From Temnothorax longispinosus (lineage: Eukaryota; Arthropoda; Insecta; Hymenoptera; Formicidae): a stretch of DNA of 64,000 nt. The notes beneath the pieces are model-generated. The model saw only the letters and a list, made by a program, of their open reading frames with translations, was not told where the DNA came from and made no database searches. The position numbers and the translations under genes are program-made. The stretch is from assembly GCF_030848805.1 (NCBI RefSeq), contig NC_092360.1, positions 11,718,001 to 11,782,000 of the forward strand. Direction: 5' to 3'. This document shows positions 38,039 through 51,650 of this stretch, piece after piece (position 1 is the stretch's first letter; each line of letters opens with the position of its first letter).

Positions 38039-40936
38039 CCGATCATGTCCGCAAGAAGATCATCGCTTAGCTGCAATACGTCCTTTTACCTGCGGAGCAA
38101 GAAAAATTGTCCGATAATTGCATGAATTTTCCGATTGGTTTACGTATTGTGTAAAAAGTTTAAACATTAAATGGCATTTAAGACTAATTAACCATTCAAT
38201 GTAATAACTTGTTCGAGCATATATATGTATATATGTCTGTTAAAACAGAGATTTATTATGTCAGAAAAATCCTTTATTTATAGTATAGAGATTCTTTATT
38301 GACTGTACGTTGCCGTTTCTAGATATGGAAGATCGATAACATAATAAAGCAATTCCATTAGTACAATTCCTGTTCAAAAATTCATAAAACAGCATTCTGC
38401 TTGTTATGTTATTAGTACCAAAAGTTAATATTCGAATTTTCCAATATACATTTTTTATAATATGCAAATTCTCTGTGTGCGCTTCATACATATTTTTTAT
38501 ATAAAATTAATTTTCGATGTTATTCGAATAATTGGATTTATTTGAAATTATTCTCACCAATTTTGATAAATATTATTTTAATTAATATCTTCTACTGATA
38601 AACTATACCTACTACCTTGTGACAGACCAGACAAAATTCGTAAATAATTTTACTAATTTTAGAAGTATATCTTTCTTTGTAAAAATTCAATATATTCAAA
38701 CGTTTTTTATGTAACATATAAGATTAATTGCCTTATATATTTAATATAATGTAATAAGATTGTCTTGCTAGTACAATCTTGTTGCACTTTATGGCGCTGC
38801 TGCTTTGATCAAATGTAACATTATTACATATAGATCCTTAATTCCTTGCTCACCTCTTGCGGTTCTAAATACAGAAGATCAATAATATTATTAAGTGGTT
38901 CCATGTGTTCGTGACACAAATGACATCCTTACTCATTGACGCAAGAAAAATTCTAGGCTTTACTAATCTTTGCTTATGTATGTACCTATCAAAAGAATAA
39001 TCCACCTATAATTCTATTTATTATCAATCGCCATTTCTTAGTACTTAATTATAATATTATTTGTAGTGCATTTTTTCTGTTTTAGATTTTATTTATCTCA
39101 AAATCTCAATTTTTATAAGTATATATTTAGAATGTTTAATTTTCTCGGAAATAATTTAAAGTCATGAAAGTTTCGTATCTTTATCTTATACAGTATTTTT
39201 ATGATAAAATAATATAACATTGAATATCACTAATATAATAAGAGAAGAAGTAAAATTTTCTTTCGACCAACCACGCGCTTCTTTATACCGCGTTTGACAT
39301 GTACTCTCTCGTCACCATCTAATAAATAATAAATCTGAAATGCAAGAGGGAAACGCGAACGGACACGGAGGGTCGTCACCCCACGACGCGAGGGTTATAC
39401 TGCGGTAAAGATTACAGACAGGATGTCGCCAATGCGATCGCAATTGAGAGGGTGTACGCCCGTACAAAAGGGGTCCTGTGAAGTTCGATTACGTTACTTG
39501 TCCCTAGAAGCGGGAGATTTTCAGCACATAAAATATTATACGCTGAAATATAAATTGCAATTACGACAATAAATTCACTAAGATAAGCATCATAATTAAG
39601 AATATGATGAATTACGACGAGCTTAATTAAATTGAGCGTGTACGTGCGTTTCACTAAATATAAATTATACGTTAACACTTAATCATGCGATTATCCTCTG
39701 TCATAGTGAATTATAACGCACTAGACTTAATTACGTTCGCTTTCACAATTTTGCTTTTTATTTATACATATATGTAACGCGTATGATATAGTTATAATTA
39801 TAATTACAAATAGAGTTAAATGCATTATCATCATTCAAAGTTATTCCTTTCAAAGTTATTCTACATCTCACGGATGTCTTTTATATCGAATAAAATTTTG
39901 CACAACATTTCACGAAATGTTATATCTTAGCCGAGTAACGACCTCACTCGAAACGACATCCGGTAATATGTGCGTGAAATATAGACATCCCGTAGAAAGG
40001 CATGTTAATACTTTCTCATTCAAAAAAACTTTTTTCCAAACCTTTCTTCTCTTTCCGGGCGATGCCGGACATGGAACACTGTGTAAAGAAGATGATTAAA
40101 CAAATGTTCCATTTGTAACTATCGCTCCACTCAGAGAAAAAAAAGTAGTATTAGTAAGTAGTGCTGCAATTATATATTATAAAGTTGCAGTAAGAAAAAT
40201 GAATACTTTGTATGGAATTAAGGAAATATAGTAGCGTTAATTACTTGTAGCAATTAATATAGGAATTATGGTAGAGCATAAGCAAATAGTAATATAAAAT
40301 GGTCTTATTACTGGAAAGTATATTAGTGATACAAAAAATACCTATATTATATTGTACAATTATGACATAATAACTGTTTTTAGGGAAATGTCTAATTATA
40401 AGTCGAAAAAATATAACTGCCATTATATGAAGCTTGTTACATAAAGATACATACAAGTGTAATATTACATTTATTCAGCTACTTCATCGTTAATAGTTAC
40501 ATACAGCTAATGAAATAATTTTAACATCCAACGTCACATTTGTTGCCGCATTTGTTGACTGCATTCTGATAGTTCTCAGTTACCCGCACTTCTGTTCCCA
40601 CTGACTTTATAAAATTAATTGAGAGGTACTTAAATTTCAGAGTCGTCATACTACAGTTGCCGGAAGTACTTTGTTCTCTCTATACGTTATATTCCTGAAG
40701 CAAACTGGCGTGAATTTCACTTCGTAAAGTAAAATACGAGGGAGAGAACGCGGCAGACATAGAGCGACTGAAGTGTGGGTTCTACGATTTCGCGATCGAT
40801 CGGGTTCCGCGGAATTTCTGCTGGCGACAGGATCACTCCGCTTATCTCACTTTGATCCCATGCTTTAATCCTTTCCGCGAATGTCCGCTATCATCATCGA
40901 GACTCCTTCTAACCAATGGCACTACGGTTATATACC

Positions 40937-41149
40937 TGATGCCCGTGCCCTTCCACCGCCTCTTTTGACATCAAATGCTTCGGCATTTAATGCGTCCCGC
41001 CGCGTTTGAAGAGCGCTACTTGGGCCGTCGATTCGTCTAGACAACGAACTCTCGTCCTTTTGACAGATCAAAAGAATATCGGTGGAGATGATGACGTTGG
41101 TTCCGCCGTTACGCCACGCGACCTCGAAGAACGGATCGTTTAATCGCAC
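40937..41149 (-). other. Unassigned open frame ending at a splice donor
   Basis: On the minus strand a frame containing DPFFEVAWRNGGTN and DILLICQKDESSLSRRIDG is open for about 70 codons and ends at CATCAG/GTATAT. Its composition looks more protein-like than its surroundings. I do not recognise the protein and could not find a matching exon on either side. It may be an exon of an undetected minus-strand gene, an upstream exon of the ABCA transcript, or chance. Confidence 0.2.
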
Positions 41150-42307
41150 CCTTGAGCCCCTTAATCTCCCTTACGTCGATATCCAACGAGCTGCCTCGTG
41201 TACTTAATAGTTTCGGCATCGGGTGTTAACTTATTTTAATAGAGGAGAAAACTGTCTTTCAATTAACATCTTTATATTACTAAATATTTTACGAACTACA
41301 TAATTGTTTGAGGATTTTTTAATAAAACAGTTTCAAAAGCTAATTTTTATGCTAATATTGCTTTTCGTATATTGCTTCGTATATTTTCTTCAGATATTGC
41401 TTCTCGTATATTGCTTCTATATTGCTTTTCATCTTTATATTTATATTTTAATCTAAATGTTAAATAGCTCGTAATATTAGAATGTATTGCTTCTTTCATA
41501 TTTTTTTCATAAATTGCTTTTTACACATTTTAAAATATATGTTATATATTTATGTTACACATAAAATGTTACACATTTTAAAAATATGTTAAATAAATAG
41601 ACAACAAAAAATATTTCGTGAATAAATAAATTTTACTTTCTCTCTTTGTTGAACTTCACCGTCCATTTGTAATTTTCTTAAAAAACATTCTTCAAGAACG
41701 ATGGAAAATATTATATATATTTCACGAAATAATGTCTTTTCGAGCTAAAATCAAATCTGACCTAGTTTTTGCTTAAGTTGTCAGGATGCCATAATTCGAT
41801 TGTTAAATGACAACGACCTATCTTTTTGTCGCAACAAATTAAAAATGAAGTAATAAGTAAAAAACCGTGTCACTTCAATTTATATTTATAAGCGCGGCAG
41901 AGCAGGATAACTGCCTCCTTTATTTTTTAAATTAAAAGAGATATGTCATATTCAATATAACTTAAATATATTTTTTGTTAATTCAAATTGATGCGTGCAG
42001 TAATTCGCAAAAGTTAATTCGCTTGAAAAATAGAAGGTGGAATAATTTTTGGATGAAATGACTCGCTCACTCAACCAATTTGTCTCTGATTAACATAAAT
42101 GACACGAGTAATTACGTCTTGTAGTTATAAAAAAGTCAGAACAATAATGTGATAAGTGAAGTCTCGACGTTAAAATTTCGCGAACCTACAGACGTTTTTC
42201 CAATTAGTAATTAAGGTTAAATGCAACTTTTAAGAAACTCATTTAAACGATAAAAATACATTATATCAAGAGTATTATAATAATATATGTAGTAGCCGTT
42301 TTTAAAA

Positions 42308-42310
<3 letters not shown>

Positions 42311-42352
<42 letters not shown>
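42311..42352. repeat. (TA)n microsatellite
   Basis: About 21 uninterrupted TA units in an AT-rich, gene-free stretch. Confidence 0.95.
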
Positions 42353-42354
<2 letters not shown>

Positions 42355-43511
42355 GTTGCATTCTTCAATTTCTTAAAAAAATATATAGTAACACATGTTT
42401 ATTTTACAATATAATAATTTTACGATACACAAAAAGCATTAATGTTGTTAGTATATCATTATTAATGGCAATGCCATTATAAAGCATAAAATTGCAAAAT
42501 CAATCATCTCCGGATGTACGTCGCCGAGCAAATCTGGGCATCTAGATATTGTAAATGATCCCGAAATGTCAAAAGATATGCTAATAGATTATTAAATACA
42601 GCGTAGCACGATATACGTAACAGTGTCCCGCGTGATTATTCACATCCCAGATATTATCTATACGTATACTCTTATCCACGAAATGACGAATGGTTATTGT
42701 ACGCTTCGCTGGCAAGCAAGCGACCTGATTCCAGCCAGCAACTTGTGGGGAAACTCAACCAAATCCGTTTTCCCGTTTGTCCGCCCAAGTTGGAGAACAA
42801 CATGGCGAGTTTCGATTCGCCTCGTATCCTACCCGAAGATTCGTTCGTCCACGTATATATATCACCCATTATCTACCATCACTCCATTTGATCTGCTCTA
42901 TGGAGGATCCTGTCAAAGACTCCTGAATGCTTATCGACAAGTCATCGTAGGACCCTTAATCGAAGCATTGAATTATCCCAAGACGATTCGGCTAATCTTG
43001 AAAATAGCCAAACTTGGTAAAAAATAATTAATTAAGAAATCACGGAGGATTAATTTATATTTTGGTATTAAATGTTGGATATAATAAACACAATTTAACT
43101 AACGTCGCGAAGAAGATCGAAACAATACGAAAGAAATAATTCCATTTTAAACAAAATATGGAAAAGTTTGAAGGTAATGTGCAAAAGAAATATTAGGAAA
43201 AGTGATCAATCAATACATTTCATATCCTTATTTGTTCGAATATATGCCATTAAATTAATATGACTTAATTAACTCAAGGACAAAGGCGAATTCATCATTT
43301 CAGTAATGTCAAACCCCTTTATCGAATACGATGACTCACCATTAATACAGCCCCCACAAAGTGACATGAACTTGTAAATATTTAAACAGTCTCAAATTAT
43401 GAATATTTTATTAGTGACCATTAGTGACCATTTAATTTCAGTGTCCACTGATCACGTCTTGTACGATAATTCATTATGTACTACGTATTCGTATGACGAC
43501 AGCGTACTTTA

Positions 43512-43667
43512 GGCCCCGGACACACACTTTTTCGTAACAGTAACAGTAGGATTTCGACCAATCGCGTTGCTCGATTCGAAAACGTACGGCCGTACGTTCC
43601 CGAATCGAGTAACACGATTGGTCGAAATCCTACTGTTACTGTTACGAAAAAGTGTGTGTGGCCAGCT
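43512..43667. mobile_element. Nearly perfect palindromic MITE
   Basis: The left arm ACACACTTTTTCGTAACAGT is matched exactly by its complement on the right. Pairing continues through CAGTAGGATTTCGACCAATC to a centre with CGTACGGCCGTACG. The element is about 156 bp, non-coding, and carries the same ACCAATC core as the other foldback elements in this window. Confidence 0.85.
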
Positions 43668-43703
43668 TTACGAAGAAATGATAAACAGAGAGATAAGTAA
43701 AGA

Positions 43704-43704
<1 letters not shown>

Positions 43705-43741
<37 letters not shown>
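43705..43741. repeat. (GA)n microsatellite
   Basis: About 18 GA units, directly after the palindromic MITE. Confidence 0.9.
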
Positions 43742-43744
<3 letters not shown>

Positions 43745-46700
43745 ATAGAGCAACTACGAACAACCGCAGCAGTCGGGGTCTATCGACCGGCGAGGATCAG
43801 AGAACGGAAAAGGGTCAGAGGCGTGTAGGAGAAAGGACGGCGAGGAGTTTCGTACCCAAATACCACGGTGATAGTGGATGTACCGATGCGCGATCGATTT
43901 TTTACGACCTCGTGATCGCGGTTCGTTAGGCCTGATTCACGGTGAATGCCTCTCGCGATGAATAACGAGAAACAAGAAGGAAGGAGAACGAAGCATGCGC
44001 GAAAAACAAAAATAGAGAGAGGAAAGAGAGCGGCGTGGTTTTCACGAAAATCCCCAATAGTTTGGAACATTTTTTATATAAATGCTTCGTATGTTCACGT
44101 TAATAGCAAACTAAAAAAAAAATTAAGATACGTAAAAAGTACAATAAAAAAATTTAAACATGAAAACTGCGTGTATAAAATTATTCAGATGTATAAAATT
44201 ACCCAAGATGCAATGACAGTTAAAATAAAAATACAATTTTAATAAAATATAGAAACTACTTGCCCACACACACATAAAATTGATCAGTTACCAGCGCAAT
44301 ATTCAATTTAATTTCGTAATGCTTGGTGTGGAGGAGTTTCGAAAAAAGTCATTTGTTGATGCCGATGTATGTTGCGCTATTGAACATTTCACAAAAGCGT
44401 TATTTTCTTTTCCATTATTTACCTATCATTTTATAAAATTGCTTTACTCGTTTCCTTTATTGCTTTAATATCAAGACATGTGTGTCTCGCAACATATTCT
44501 ATAATAAAACAAGATGTTAGATAAAAATTTAATAAAACATTGAATGGAAAATTGTTTCTATTACCCCTCTCTAAGAAATTACTTTTATTTGCTTTCCACA
44601 TTGCCGCGGGCATCCAAACATATCGTGCAATTGCTGAACATTTGCACGTACAATCTAACGCCATAAAAAAAAAACTTTAAATTCTTAATGAATGATCAGT
44701 TTATTCGTACGACGTAATCTTTGCGGAGATTAAAATAATCTCTCACTGTTTTAAATGAACTTAGATTCATCCGAAGGAAGATTCGATTCAAAGGATTAAA
44801 AGCAAACTATGGGCGTAATCGCGTCGAGCGGACTGTGAGAAGCGGACTGTGAGAAGTTGAGTTGACGGCGGCGGCGACTATTTTTGTTCGCGAACGAAAG
44901 CGACATTCCTATTATACATTCCCGCGAGTCTCAATGATTACTCAGTCAGTCATACCGCAGAATGCTCGAATGGTGCAACAACCGAGACATGTGCGCGCGA
45001 AAGATGAGTCGACGAGATATTCCCGTGTCAGTTCGCTTCTTCCAACTCCACGGCCGGGCCGTTTGATAGTTGCTTCGCAGAAAGTGGTATTGATCTCCTA
45101 AGATCAAATTTCTTCTTTTTTTTTTTTAGATTGGAACTACGTCGTACATATTGTTCACAGCCTCGGTGAATTGTGAGTAACTGAAGTGAAAAAATTAATT
45201 GTGAGTAATTGATATGAGAAAAATGAGAAATACGCATCTGCATAAATAATATGGATTTAATTAATCTCGTTCGGGGAAATAAACTCTTGGTGGAATTGAC
45301 TCGACACTTCTAAAATCTCGGCCTATATTTGAGTTATGCGTAAATAGTGATAAAACGTGAGCTGAGTAATAAAGACAAACAGGGCATTATCGAGAAATGT
45401 ATAAAATCAAGATTACTGGAATACAGTCGGTATTAGTGGAACATAGTTAGTTTTTCACAATTTTTTAGTCTATTCACAATTTTCCGAAACTACTGATCAT
45501 CCTATTATGCAATCAGGGAATTTTCTATGGTTTGCATCACATCTATATGTGTATCAGAGTTCCGTATGTGGGAGTCAATCTTTATTTGCTTTTCTCAGTG
45601 AGATGATTTCACATCATCAAGCAAGTGTAATCAAAAACGTCAAATAAATTGCAATTCTCGAAAAATCCTCTTCCGGTTAATTTCGAGTGTGTGGACACTA
45701 TGTAAACACTGTTATCACTGATAAATCACTCTCGGATAAGGCTTCTAGCATCACCTGAATGATGAATCCTTCTTTCTCAAAAGTAGGTAGTATATCAATT
45801 TAACGATACGTATGAGTAAGCATATAGCAATAGATACGTGATAGATAAGAGCTAAAAAAAAAGTTCAAGTGTCGCGGTCACCACTTTCAAATCGAATATT
45901 TTTATATTTGTAAGGACATATCAATTTTATTTCGAAAAACAGAACTAATTTAAACTCTCATTCGTGATAATTATTTATGAATTTATGTCATAACTCAAAG
46001 GCAGTTTTTATATGGAGAGATTGCGAAATCATAGAATAAAGCTATACCTATCTTTATGTTTTTTTTCTCATCACTGGAGATAAATATATTCAAATTACCT
46101 TTTTATTATTCCTTTTCTCATATAATTAGTTACACTTCGATCGATACTCTTCTTTAAATAAGCTTTTTTTGAATTATAGTTTTAAAAAAGTTTCATTGCC
46201 ACTCTGATTGCTTACATACAATATTCATAAAATTATAATTTTTTCAAATCATCACTGATCAATTTATTTCATTGTTTATTCATTATTTCTAGAAAATAAC
46301 GTTTATAAGCTTTTATATCCTTTTCAATTTGTTTCCTCCTTCACTTAATACCCAATAAAAAAGCCTTCAGGAAGGTCCTTTGCGCGAATTGATGTCACAC
46401 TCAGATATCTCCTTCCCACCTTCACACAGATAACAGTATAAATGTGTATATACGAATCCATCGTGTGTGTTTTCGCGAAAATAACACGGAAAAGCTCGAT
46501 GTCGCTCGTGACGATCCCGTTGGGAAATATATACCAATTTAGGATAGGTTTATGACGGCGTGAGCGCGGCTATTCAATGTGAAAATCATTCCGGATAAAT
46601 TTCCATCAAACTTCAAATACCTGAAATAAGTTAATTCTACCTAGCCGCAATGGTGTTGCAGTTCCATCAATAACAAATGTTAAATCGAACGTGATAAATA

Positions 46701-46876
46701 AAGCAACTATTAAGACTTGGGGAATGTGATTGACTTGTGTTTATTTTGACATGTGCCGGATTTCAGCCGTTATTCTTCAGCTTCTCCGCTACGAAACCGA
46801 CGAACTTACCCCCGACGATCGTGTCCGACTTTTAGTTTACCGCAAGCATAGTTCGCGAGGCGGGGTTGTGGAGTAA

Positions 46877-47015
46877 TGCCCGATCTACAATAGCTGTAGT
46901 AAGCCTCAAGATGTAAGAAACTGACCAATCACAGTCGATTATTTTCCTCACATTCGTTTGTAATTGGTCAATTTCTTACGGTTTGAGGCTTACTACAGCT
47001 ATTGTAGATCGGGCA
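46877..47015. mobile_element. 139-bp foldback MITE with TAA target duplication
   Basis: The ends are TGCCCGATCTACAATAGCTG and its exact complement ending CGGGCA. TAA at 46874-46876 and 47016-47018 forms a clean 3-bp duplication. The arms pair over most of their length, and the centre carries GACCAATCACAGTCGATTAT. The TAA/TTA duplication and small size fit a Tourist-like (PIF/Harbinger-mobilised) MITE; that superfamily placement is inferred. Confidence 0.88.
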
Positions 47016-47191
47016 TAAGTCGAGGTGATTGTAGCGCAATAGTGGATGGCGCATGGCGCGTGCATCATAACTACTTGCATTCCGCCCTCCCCGAGGGATA
47101 TACAATTTCAGTTTTGGGACGCTTGACGCCGACTCCGTCGGAGAATCGGAGACGTCAGCGGGATGGTGCGACATTTCATCATGCACTCTCT

Positions 47192-47243
47192 ACACACACA
47201 CACACACACTGTAATCACTCGACTCCCGGGGGGGGGGGGGGGG
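47192..47243. repeat. (CA)n tract and a 16-base G run
   Basis: Nine CA units at 47192-47209 are followed, 18 bp on, by an uninterrupted run of 16 G at 47228-47243 at the left border of the GC-rich block. The G run could form a quadruplex and is prone to length error in assemblies. Confidence 0.9.
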
Positions 47244-48659
47244 AAGGATGAGGGATGGCGGAGAACGAATAAGAGTCCAACGTCACCCCGCGACTTATTC
47301 GCTCTCCCTGCGGGTGCATGGGAAGATTCGACAGCCGGAAGTCGCCGGAGTCTTCGATTCCGGAACAGGAATCATCTCGAGACGGAGAGCGAGGGATCCA
47401 TCATCTCCTCAACCCGTCCCCGATTCACCTTGCCCACAGTCACTCTCAAGCCGCCCGACCCGTTCTCGAAGTCACCCCCGAACTCACACACCCGCATACA
47501 GACACAAACGTATATACTTGTGTATATTGTAGATATGTATACACACATACATACACACGGTCATGCACACATGCACATCGCTCTACCCACGCATTCGATG
47601 CGCCCCTGCCCCCGTTACCGCTCGCTTCTCGCTCGCCCCTCGGCTCACTCCTCGCCCTCTCGCCCCCTCGCGAAAATCGATCCGCCATACCGGCCTGGAC
47701 AGCGGCAGTCCACGTCGAACGGCTCGGAACCTGCACCCTCTCCTCGACGAGCGTGAACGGGGGGCAGGCTAGCCGCGGAGACACCCTCGACACGTACAAT
47801 CGATCCCCAATCAACGGCCATTACGTGACGGAGAACCGGGGGCGGCTGGTCACCGGCGCGGCGCGGCGCGGAGCGGCGACCCGTGATCTCGCCGTGTCCG
47901 CGATACGTAGCCACGAGGTGTGGTGTGTGCGGTGTGCACGCCCGGAGTAATCCTCTCCTTCTTACCTGGCCATCCAGCGCGCGCGCGACTGCCCGGCCGC
48001 TCATCCTCGCGATCGCGCTCCATTGTGCGGTTCACCACCGCGGTTCACGGCGCCAGGGCGGCATCGAGCGACGATCACCCACTTCTCCTGAGTCCTGGGT
48101 CCTCCCCCCCTTCGCCCCGCTCTTCCGGCTTTCTTCAACAAGGATCGTCACTCACTCGCTGACTCGATTCGTCAGAGTCGCGCGACACCGCGACGATCGG
48201 TCTCACGGTTTCCCCGACGCTCGATCCCTGACAAGTCTCTGGCAACCCCCCGTCGACTCCGGTCGCGCCTTCGCTCGAGATTCGCGCGGCTCGGTCGCGC
48301 TTTCGTGGAGCCCAGCGGATGCTGTGCCGCACCACCACCACCACTACCACCGCTCTATCGCGTTTCCGCTCGATCTCCGTTCCAACCTTTCGTGCGAATT
48401 TTCCCGCTGACTCGGGATCCGATCTCGCGACTCGCGACTACTCTCCTCTGCTCTTCGCCGCCCTTTCGAGAGAGAGTCGTGTCGCGAACTACTCTCCGGA
48501 ATATAGGATCCGGACTGACGGGTGCGCGCGTGAGCCCGTTGCGACCGGCGGCATCAGACTGCGCGACTTGCGCGAGAGAGCGCCGGACGCCGCGACGCGG
48601 ATGAGTTCACGGCTCTCCTCCCCGCGCACCGTCAACCCCCGTCACCGGCCGCCGCGGTA

Positions 48660-48660
<1 letters not shown>

Positions 48661-48690
<30 letters not shown>
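48661..48690. repeat. (CT)n tract
   Basis: CT units with one TTT interruption, inside the GC-rich block. Confidence 0.9.
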
Positions 48691-48691
<1 letters not shown>

Positions 48692-48860
48692 GCTCGCTCG
48701 TTCGCTCTTTCCCGCCTCCAGCCCCTCGCCGGTGACCACGTCCACGTCCTCGCACTCGCCCTCTACCACCGCCGTCCTTGGCTCGCACAAGCGCACTGCT
48801 CGATGACGCGCCACGATTGCGCGCTCCCGCGCGCGCCACCGCCGCTAGGGGATAATCATG

Positions 48861-51556
48861 CTCACGATAGTATCGGGGTATAACCGGGATTTGATACTAA
48901 AAAAAGATAGCGATGTGTGAGAGTATATAAATGCGTATATATGTAATACTTAATAATGAGTCATAAATTCGTCTCGTTTTGACCCGTCTCGAAATCGGAA
49001 TAACTCATAAAATTGAGCGTTTCCAAGTAGAGGATACACCTGTTCCTGTGAGAGATTTACGCGCAAAAGTTACGTGGGAACATGGCGCATTTTAAACTTT
49101 TATATCTTTCTGAAATCTTTTTCTGGAAATTGCCGTCGTATATTTTGTATCTGTATTCCAATTTGTATATTCTTCTTTAAATATACGGCATATGCAGCGT
49201 GGCATTATTCTATGTTGATGTTTCACAATTTTATTCGATATTATGTAGCTGGATATCGAATTCGATAACGAAGATTCAAGAATATAAATGCACCCATAAA
49301 AGTAACAAGAGAAACGTAAAATTATTTATAATTTATTTGTACTTACATATAAATAAAATTGTATGTATCTATAATATTATGTATATAAATTTTATTTACA
49401 AATTAAAAAATTTGTAAATTTCTCTCTTTCTCTCTCTTTCTCTCACTCAATCACTCAATCACATCTCACGCTTCCTCTTTTCAAACAAAATACTCTTCTA
49501 CACATTATTATGACAAAACAAATAAAACAGGAATAAACATAACAGTATTTCACATAAACAATAGTCAATGTTTATTACAATAAATCTAGTATAATTTTAC
49601 TGAAAAGTCAATATTTGTCGATGTTAATTAAATGTGTTAATCACGCTTAATCACCGATGATGACTATATCGGTTTTGCAATGTAGAGAACGCAGTTGAAA
49701 AACATTATACGTTCGATTCCTATTAATTATCCTAATTGATCTCACGTGATAAAATCTTTAAACGTACGTCATTGATGGTTGCTTTCGCGGATAAGGTCCA
49801 CTGCGACGTATCGTTGACGTAGCGTTTCCATCCCCCATGCCGCCACCCCCGAATCGGACGTCAGGAGGGTGGCAGCACGTGTTTCTCTCGGGGTTGCTAT
49901 TCATGTCGCGAACAACGCAGACGCTTTATCCTCTATGAGGTATCGTTGCTGCATTCTAGGATTAAACAGAATTTAAAAAGAAGGTATGTTTAATCGTTAA
50001 TCCTATGATTAAAACCAATTGTTAACCCGGGCACGTCACCCGGAGTAATTTTTACATTCCCGCGTCGAAAAAAATTGAAGCTTACGTCACAGTAATTTTA
50101 ATGCGCTTCTTTTCGTTTTTGAAATATTTATTGGTTTCTCTTTATTTTTTTTCATATAAATCTATATACATACTGTCCTCAAATATTAATACATTACAGA
50201 ACGATATAAAAAATATGTAATATATAATTAGTAACCATGACTTTTAATTGGGATGTAAAAGACACCCCCAGGTGACCATTTATGCAAAGAAAACCCAAGT
50301 TGATCCTATAATCAACTCTTTTACTTTTTTTACAATTTTTTCGTAAAACACTTGAATTTATAAACAAGTCAGCAAAAGTTTTTATGTTATGTTATAATGA
50401 TAGATACAATGTGATACTCTAATCTAATCTAAACAAACATAAAACGACTATAATGTATGTATGTCCGCGTTCTGAAATTATTTTAATATCTTTCTAATGT
50501 AGAAAAATTAATAGAATGTATTAGTAAAGGAATGATCGTTTCTTTACGAGTTTTATATATGGAAAATTTTATTAATTTTTAGAAAAGTACAATAAATTGG
50601 TTAAGCAATAAATTATTGTGTTAACTATAACAGAATAAAAATTAAAAGTTAGTGAAGTAACTTGCGTAACGAGATACGTTTGCAAACGACTTGCATCGAC
50701 TTTCTAACTCTCACGGCACTTGAGACTAGGTTAAACTTGTGCGAGAATGAATTTAAAAGTCTCGTCAATTTACGCGAACAATATTTAGGCGCGGTCTCAC
50801 GTTGGAGCTAATTCACTTCTCTGATTAGACAAAAAGGAGAGGCGCGCCCTCGCAGGGTTTCGATTCCCGAAATAGATAAATGGAAAAGCATCATCAAATG
50901 TATATGACGCGGAATCAATAGCACGCCAAATAATACGACGAGAAAATCAGAGAGGCTTCATTTATTTATAGAAAACAAACTATTATATCGAGATAAGTGG
51001 TAGATATTTTTTCTTCATTTCTTTCCATTTTCTTTAGTTCAATAAAAAAGATAATATAAGTGATTTTTCTATATTTTCTGTATAGACAAGTCAGTACCAG
51101 ATGATAATTCAATTCTGTTCTTACTATCTATATTTTCTAGATTCTTTTCAGATGTAGAAAGTACATAAATAAATAATATATTGAATAATAAGAAATTAAT
51201 ATAAAATAACAAGATAAATTAAATTTAATGTGATCTATATATAAATACATGTAGAACACTGTGTGTAGAACTCATGTAATAAATAAAATAAAATAAATTA
51301 CTTAATAAAGATAAATTAAAATTAATTGAAAAATATTTCATAATTCATTTACAATACATTATGATCCATCTCGATGGTTATAAAAATCCATACAACAGCA
51401 TAAATTATAGAAATTATAATTTGTGACACACCATTTCGTAAAAAAATATTTCAATAATTTTTGAAAATAAAGATAAATAAATTGTATTTTAAGAAAAATA
51501 ACCTCAATAAAGTCTATTTTAATAATAACAATTAAAAAAAAAATATTTAAAAAATC
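48861..51556. other. Intergenic region
   Basis: AT-rich sequence with no recognisable gene. A short GC-richer piece lies near 49.77-49.92 kb. Open frames here are below 85 codons and have no motif. Confidence 0.5.
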
Positions 51557-51650
51557 TCCTTCGAGCCGGATTTGAACCAGCGACCTATGGATATCTGCGA
51601 ACAATCATTCCAACTACAGTCCACCGCTCTACCAACTGAGCTATCGAAGG
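51557..51650 (-). tRNA. tRNA-Tyr (GTA), with intron
   Basis: On the minus strand the sequence starts CCTTCGATAGCTCAGTTGGT and ends TCGAAGG plus the discriminator A. The 7-bp acceptor stem pairs perfectly, and the D loop and the T arm (GGTTCAAATCC) are canonical. The anticodon GTA lies in ACTGTAG. The gene is 94 bp against a 73-nt mature tRNA, leaving a 21-bp intron just 3' of the anticodon, as in other animal tRNA-Tyr genes. Confidence 0.96.

Larger units (their letters stand above)
38039..46876. other. Gene-poor region
   Basis: No gene was recognised. It contains imperfect tandem TATTGCTTC-type repeats around 41360-41440, the (TA)n and (GA)n tracts and one palindromic MITE listed separately, a doubled AGCGGACTGTGAGA unit at about 44828-44855, and a few GC-richer patches (39.3-39.5, 40.7-41.2 and 44.8-45.1 kb) that could be promoter or 5'-UTR sequence. 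The open frame at 42623-43027 (plus) has no recognisable domain. Confidence 0.5.
47030..48860. promoter_or_regulatory. GC- and CpG-rich block, likely promoter or 5' exon
   Basis: This 1.8-kb block is far richer in G, C and CpG than the AT-rich DNA on both sides. It contains overlapping open frames in several frames on both strands, all low in complexity (His/Thr, Ser/Arg or Arg/Glu-Arg rich), which is what GC-rich non-coding DNA gives. No conserved domain was seen in any frame. In insect genomes such blocks often mark the promoter and 5'-UTR exon of long regulatory genes, so the likely reading is the start of a gene whose coding exons lie outside the window. The direction cannot be told from the sequence. 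Confidence 0.4.

Noticed and set aside
42623..43027. 134-codon plus-strand ORF
   Set aside because: No domain, an overlapping opposite-strand frame and no splice context; treated as chance.
47163..48735. Several 100-210 codon ORFs in the GC-rich block
   Set aside because: They overlap in multiple frames on both strands and are low in complexity, as expected for CpG-rich non-coding DNA.
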